Shown in pieces: positions 60,220 to 64,000 of a stretch of DNA of 64,000 bases (position 1 is the stretch's first letter; each line of letters starts with the position of its first letter). The DNA is from Collybia mongolica. Its lineage: Eukaryota > Basidiomycota > Agaricomycetes > Agaricales > Clitocybaceae. The notes under the pieces are model-generated. The model had not been told where the DNA came from and made no database searches. It saw only the letters and a list, made by a program, of their open reading frames with translations. The translations under genes were made by a program, and so were the position numbers. The stretch spans positions 2,790,001 through 2,854,000 of the forward strand of contig JAAXNY010000008.1 of assembly GCA_013420905.1 (NCBI GenBank). Reading direction: 5' to 3'.

Positions 60220-63200
60220 CTACCAGCCCCGTTGTCGTCCACCTTTACCCCACTTCTCAATCAAAAACCCAGTAAGATACTCGTAGATCTCCCGCTGCGC
60301 ACCCCGCCGATTTATGCTGTGATCGCTGTAAACCGAACAATGAGCCGTCGTCCAATCAAATCTCTCCTCGGCAAGTGCGATAGCAACCCAGAACAAAACA
60401 AACCCACCTATCCGTGAACATCCTGAACCTAAAGTTTCGGACCTGGGCCTTGGTAAACATATCCAAAAGATGGGCCGAGTTTGCATAGTGCACGTTGTCA
60501 TCGGCACTCCCGTGAGCCAATAGATAGTCCACTTTCCCGAATCCTGCCACATTTGAGATCGACGCGTTCACGTACCCACCTGCGTTCAGCTTTGGCAGGT
60601 TCATGTACCGTTCTGTGTATATTGAGTCTAGGCCCCCCCCCCTGGCGTAAGTACCCTGCTGATCTTCTCGCCGTGAAACAAATGCCATGTGCTCACCATA
60701 AAGACGCCAGCTCGTCACAGGCTGTAGACGGCCCGGAGAAAACGACGATCAGCCCCGAACGTTTAATAAAAGGGGTAGACATGCCACTAACCGCGACAGC
60801 CATCGAAAGCGTGTGCACCCCAGCATCTGCTTCGGCCACCTTTGACGCCATAAAACCACCATACGACTAGAAATCGAACACACATTTAGCCACGATGACA
60901 AGCATGCGTACAAGCGCCTGTCGTTACCCAGCCCCATATCCCTATGCGCTTCCGATCCACGTATTCCTTGGCTGCCCATATTCTGAGCGGAGTCGTGAAT
61001 TAGCCTTGTCTAGGCCCGGTGCCCCTTGCGTATCGGAGTAAACAAACATCAAAAACTCACTTGGCTGCATTGATCTGGTCGACCGTCTCATAGAAGCCCA
61101 GGTTGTCCTTTACGGGATTACGCAACTTGCGCCCCTTGAATCCCGTTCCCCTCCCATCAACGATGACGACGATATACGACAGCCTGCACGCGAGGTAATC
61201 GTGCCAGCCCCGGGAAAACTTAAGATCCACCAATTGGCTGTTAGGCCCGCCATAGCTAACCACTGATATCAGCACAGCCGTCCGGAACGAGGATGTCCGA
61301 GGAAAATTCACTTACACCCGAAAGAGGACGGGGTACTTGACGCGCCCAGAATCGTCCATACGGGGCGGGCGAATCTCCTGGACATTGAGTTCTCAAAGAC
61401 CGCAGTTTAATTTTAAAGAAGCCCGATGAAGATGGAGTAAGAATACCGTATCCCTCGCTAAAAATCGTCGATCGAGTGATCGTCGGCGCCTCATACTCCA
61501 TAGTCATATTTAGGAGATACTCATTGGTTGACAGGACATAGTCGAAAGCTGGATAACTCCGAGTAAGCCGTATGCTTTTTTTTTTTAAAGACAAATCGGT
61601 AATCTTACTCGAGTTCCCCGCTTGCACGATCCTCTGCCAGGGGACGTTCGGGCCTTGGTAATGCAAAACATAGAAGCCTGCCTCAGGCGAGAAACTCGAG
61701 GAATAGTAGGATGCTTTGGCCCTATCGGTCAACGCGGCAGGTTCGACCGCAGCCGCAGAATTGCTTGTCGGTAAAGGTACAGAGTACAGGTGCCGTTCGA
61801 TGGACGAAGGATTAGCGGCTTCGAAATAGCTTTCGACGGGGGTTGAGTGGACGCGAACCTATGAAGCGAGAAATGAGGGGCTCACATCGTGCCGTTCTTA
61901 GGGTCAATTCCCTTGATACCGCCTGTAACCTCCCACTTCCCAGTCGTAATGAACTTGGGAGTGCTAGAAGTGGCAGGGCTAAATAGAGCGATGTGATTGA
62001 AACCTTCAGGAGTGGGAACTATATCAAGGTATCCACTCGCTCCGCCGACCGTCAAAGATGAAGGGAGTGGGTGGATGTTTTGGTCCTATATCGGAGCCGA
62101 ATTAGAGCTTCGCCACTATCAAGGGAATGGGAGAGCGTACATTATCGATCCATCCAGCATCGCCATGCTCGCCCTTCTTACCCAACTTGCGGACAACGGT
62201 TCCCCGTGACCTGAGCGGGACGTTTTCGTTGTCGAGATCGAACAGGACGACATTACCGTCGTCTGCGTTTCTATTCACCTCTTTCAGGAGGAGCGATGAG
62301 TTGGCAACCCAGGCGACCTCCATGATGACACTATTGTCGATAGGGTGGCGGTCGTTCCAGTATAATTCGTAGGTTGCGTTTTTGCCGGACGCATCAGAGC
62401 CTGAGTCTTCTTGGTGCCGTTTGAGATCGAAGACATGGACTGATACCAAGGGGTTATTGTATCCTGGCTTAGGGTATTTCATGGTGACGTCTTTGGTATA
62501 TGGAATGACGGCGTCAGAGTCTTCCGTGGGATTATAGATAGGGAAGTTGAATTCGTCGACGGATGTTTCGTCGAATGCAAGGAAAGCGAGCTTTGAGGAG
62601 TCGGGGGACCACCATAGGGCAGAGGGCCCCGAGAATATCTCTTCCTCGTAAACCCAGTCAGGAACCCCGTGGAAGAGGGAAGCATTTCCGGAGCTGGTGA
62701 TACGAATAGGGGTGGCAGACGGTCTGTGGTACATGTTCTCAGCTATTGATCAGTCTCAGTGGGTTAGCTACGTACGATAAGTCAGTGAGAACGTAGAGAT
62801 CGTTGTTAATAACATAGGCTATCGAGTTTCCTGTTGGAGACCACATGGCATATGCGGTTTCTGAGGGTTTCGAGGGAGTTGTGATAGGGAACGTGCTCTT
62901 TTCCGCGATGTTGTGAACATAATAGTTGCCAAAGCTTGACCATCGCCATTGCTTGAGAAGATAGTGAGCATCCGCAAGGATCCTGAAATCTATGATATGT
63001 ACCTTACGATAGTCGGCCTTCACGAGGATATACTTCATGTCGGGAGATATTTGCCAATCAGACCACCAAAGTTGCTGTCCGTTCTCCTAAATTCCAGATG
63101 CTAATCAGGATCCAACCATTTCAACTTCAAATGAGTCGCTCACGTCCTTGATGTCGGTTCGGTAGACCAGAGTTTTGGAGGAGTTTGTCTTGAGATCTAT

Positions 63201-63869
63201 CAACTTGATGGCATTGTCCTCAATGAGGGAGAACACCCCATCTCCCGCTATTCTCGCATAATCGAACTTAATAGTCGAGCAAGATCTTGAGCCAACCACC
63301 ACTCACCCTCTGGAACCCAGTGTATATACCTAGTGTTTGCACTGAAAGTTCCATTGAAAATGTGGTCCATGCCAAACTTTCTTGACCCTGGCCTATGTTG
63401 TGGCGACTCGATGTAGGCTTGCGCAGCTATTAAGCCAATGATAGCGGCGAGTCCAACGAGCGAAATGAGCATTATGACAAGGAAACGCAGTGATGCTGGT
63501 CTCTGTAGGGCAGTACATATGTTATGAGTTACAGCGCTTGCATACGAGGGCTGGCAAAGAAGTATCCGCCTGCTTATGTCCATCAAATGTACGAACCTTC
63601 TTGTCACCAGGATCTCTATGTTCGGACCCAGACGGGAAGCCATCCCCAAGCTCAGCTATTCCTGGGCTGGAAGGCACATGTTTCTTCTCTAGAAGTGAGC
63701 CACTCTCATCGTCCTCGTCGTCTGAACTTGGTGGATCGAAGGGGCCGTCTCCGTAGTAGGTGGGTGGCCGAACCTGTGAGACTGGACTTCCGGCTCGACT
63801 TGAGGTCGAAGCAGTGATGCTCCTGCCCCCCTCTCTTTCCGGGAGCCGTTCATAGAGCGGCTGAGGCAT
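60220..63869 (-). CDS. Dipeptidyl aminopeptidase, DPP-IV family (S9B), type II membrane
   Basis: Serine exopeptidase removing X-Pro/X-Ala dipeptides; fungal relatives are vacuolar DapB/Dap2 or Golgi Ste13. The start at 63869 gives [20 protein letters not shown] and a long acidic cytosolic tail. One membrane helix follows ([20 protein letters not shown]), so the protein is type II. The beta-propeller includes [45 protein letters not shown] (the Glu pair that holds the substrate N terminus), [18 protein letters not shown] and YPKPGYNNP. The catalytic domain has [21 protein letters not shown] and GIWGWSYGGF, with the Ser codon just after an intron, then [20 protein letters not shown] (Asp) and DSDHSI (His). 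It ends RQRGW at 60220. All three catalytic residues are intact. Confidence 0.94.
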
Positions 63870-64000
63870 ACTAGGGGCGAATCTGAATGATGGTGGAGGA
63901 TGGGAGCAACAGAGTAATGACAGGACGGAAACAAAACTAAACCTAACCCTAAAATAGCAACTGGCTATGTTTCTTGCTCACCAATTGTCACCCTGCATGG
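63870..64000. other. 5' flank of DPP gene, window edge
   Basis: Upstream region of the peptidase gene. It includes CCTAACCCTAAA at 63942-63953, less than two telomere-type units. Nothing else is seen. Confidence 0.5.

Noticed and set aside
60800..61000. Apparent loss of the catalytic Ser motif in the DPP gene
   Set aside because: The open frame diverges after GIWGW, but an intron with GT...CTAG borders joins it to SYGGF, so the motif is intact.
63942..63953. Telomere-like CCTAACCCTAAA
   Set aside because: Fewer than two units, in a gene promoter; expected by chance at this length.
1..64000. Transposons, long terminal repeats, CRISPR-like arrays
   Set aside because: No reverse transcriptase, transposase, long direct repeat or regular spacer pattern was noticed; an exhaustive self-comparison could not be run by eye.

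Overview
The window is fungal nuclear DNA, most likely from an agaricomycete (mushroom-forming basidiomycete). Almost every gene is broken by many short introns of about 50-70 nt with GT-AG (sometimes GC-AG) borders. The gene set (AA12 quinoproteins, GH35, PL1 and PL3 pectate lyases, Pth11/rhodopsin-domain membrane proteins, ABP1, STT3) suits a saprotroph or plant-associated fungus that attacks plant cell walls. All coding calls come from reading the sequence and splicing by eye; no database search was run. I traced about 25 genes or gene remnants.

Layout. 0-9.8 kb: two head-to-tail GH35 beta-galactosidase genes on the minus strand. The left one runs off the window; the right one carries a nonsense codon and a frameshift. 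11.4-21.1 kb: a plus-strand array in which a small secreted protein of unknown family alternates with AA12-type PQQ sugar dehydrogenase genes (SSP1, AA12-A, SSP2, AA12-B, AA12-C). 21.3-26.1 kb, minus strand: ABP1 and a PL3 pectate lyase. 26.1-28.7 kb: poorly assigned. 28.7-35.9 kb: STT3 head-to-head with a cytosolic-type polysaccharide deacetylase, then a carboxylesterase. 36.0-41.7 kb: an APC amino-acid permease flanked by two paralogous rhodopsin-domain membrane proteins. 42.3-45.6 kb: a small unknown gene and an allantoate-permease-type MFS transporter. 46-48.6 kb: an F-box-like remnant and a mitochondrial carrier. 48.8-54.6 kb: a secreted PI-PLC X-domain protein, a histidine acid phosphatase and a PL1 pectate lyase. 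54.6-58.1 kb: no gene recognised. 58.1-63.9 kb: an ETT1-like protein and a DPP-IV-type dipeptidyl aminopeptidase.

How it fits together. Secreted carbohydrate-active enzymes (GH35, AA12, PL3, PL1) are interleaved with housekeeping genes (STT3, ABP1, mitochondrial carrier, ETT1) and uptake or sensing genes (APC, MFS, rhodopsin-domain proteins). The lyases and beta-galactosidase would cut pectin and its galactan side chains, AA12 would oxidise released sugars, and the phosphatase, peptidase and permeases would recover phosphate and nitrogen.

The best candidate for something undescribed is the alternating SSP/AA12 array, because a conserved small secreted family is repeatedly placed just upstream of a quinoprotein dehydrogenase. 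Decay of the second GH35 copy, with its promoter block still conserved, and the recurrent GC-AG introns are the other points of interest.
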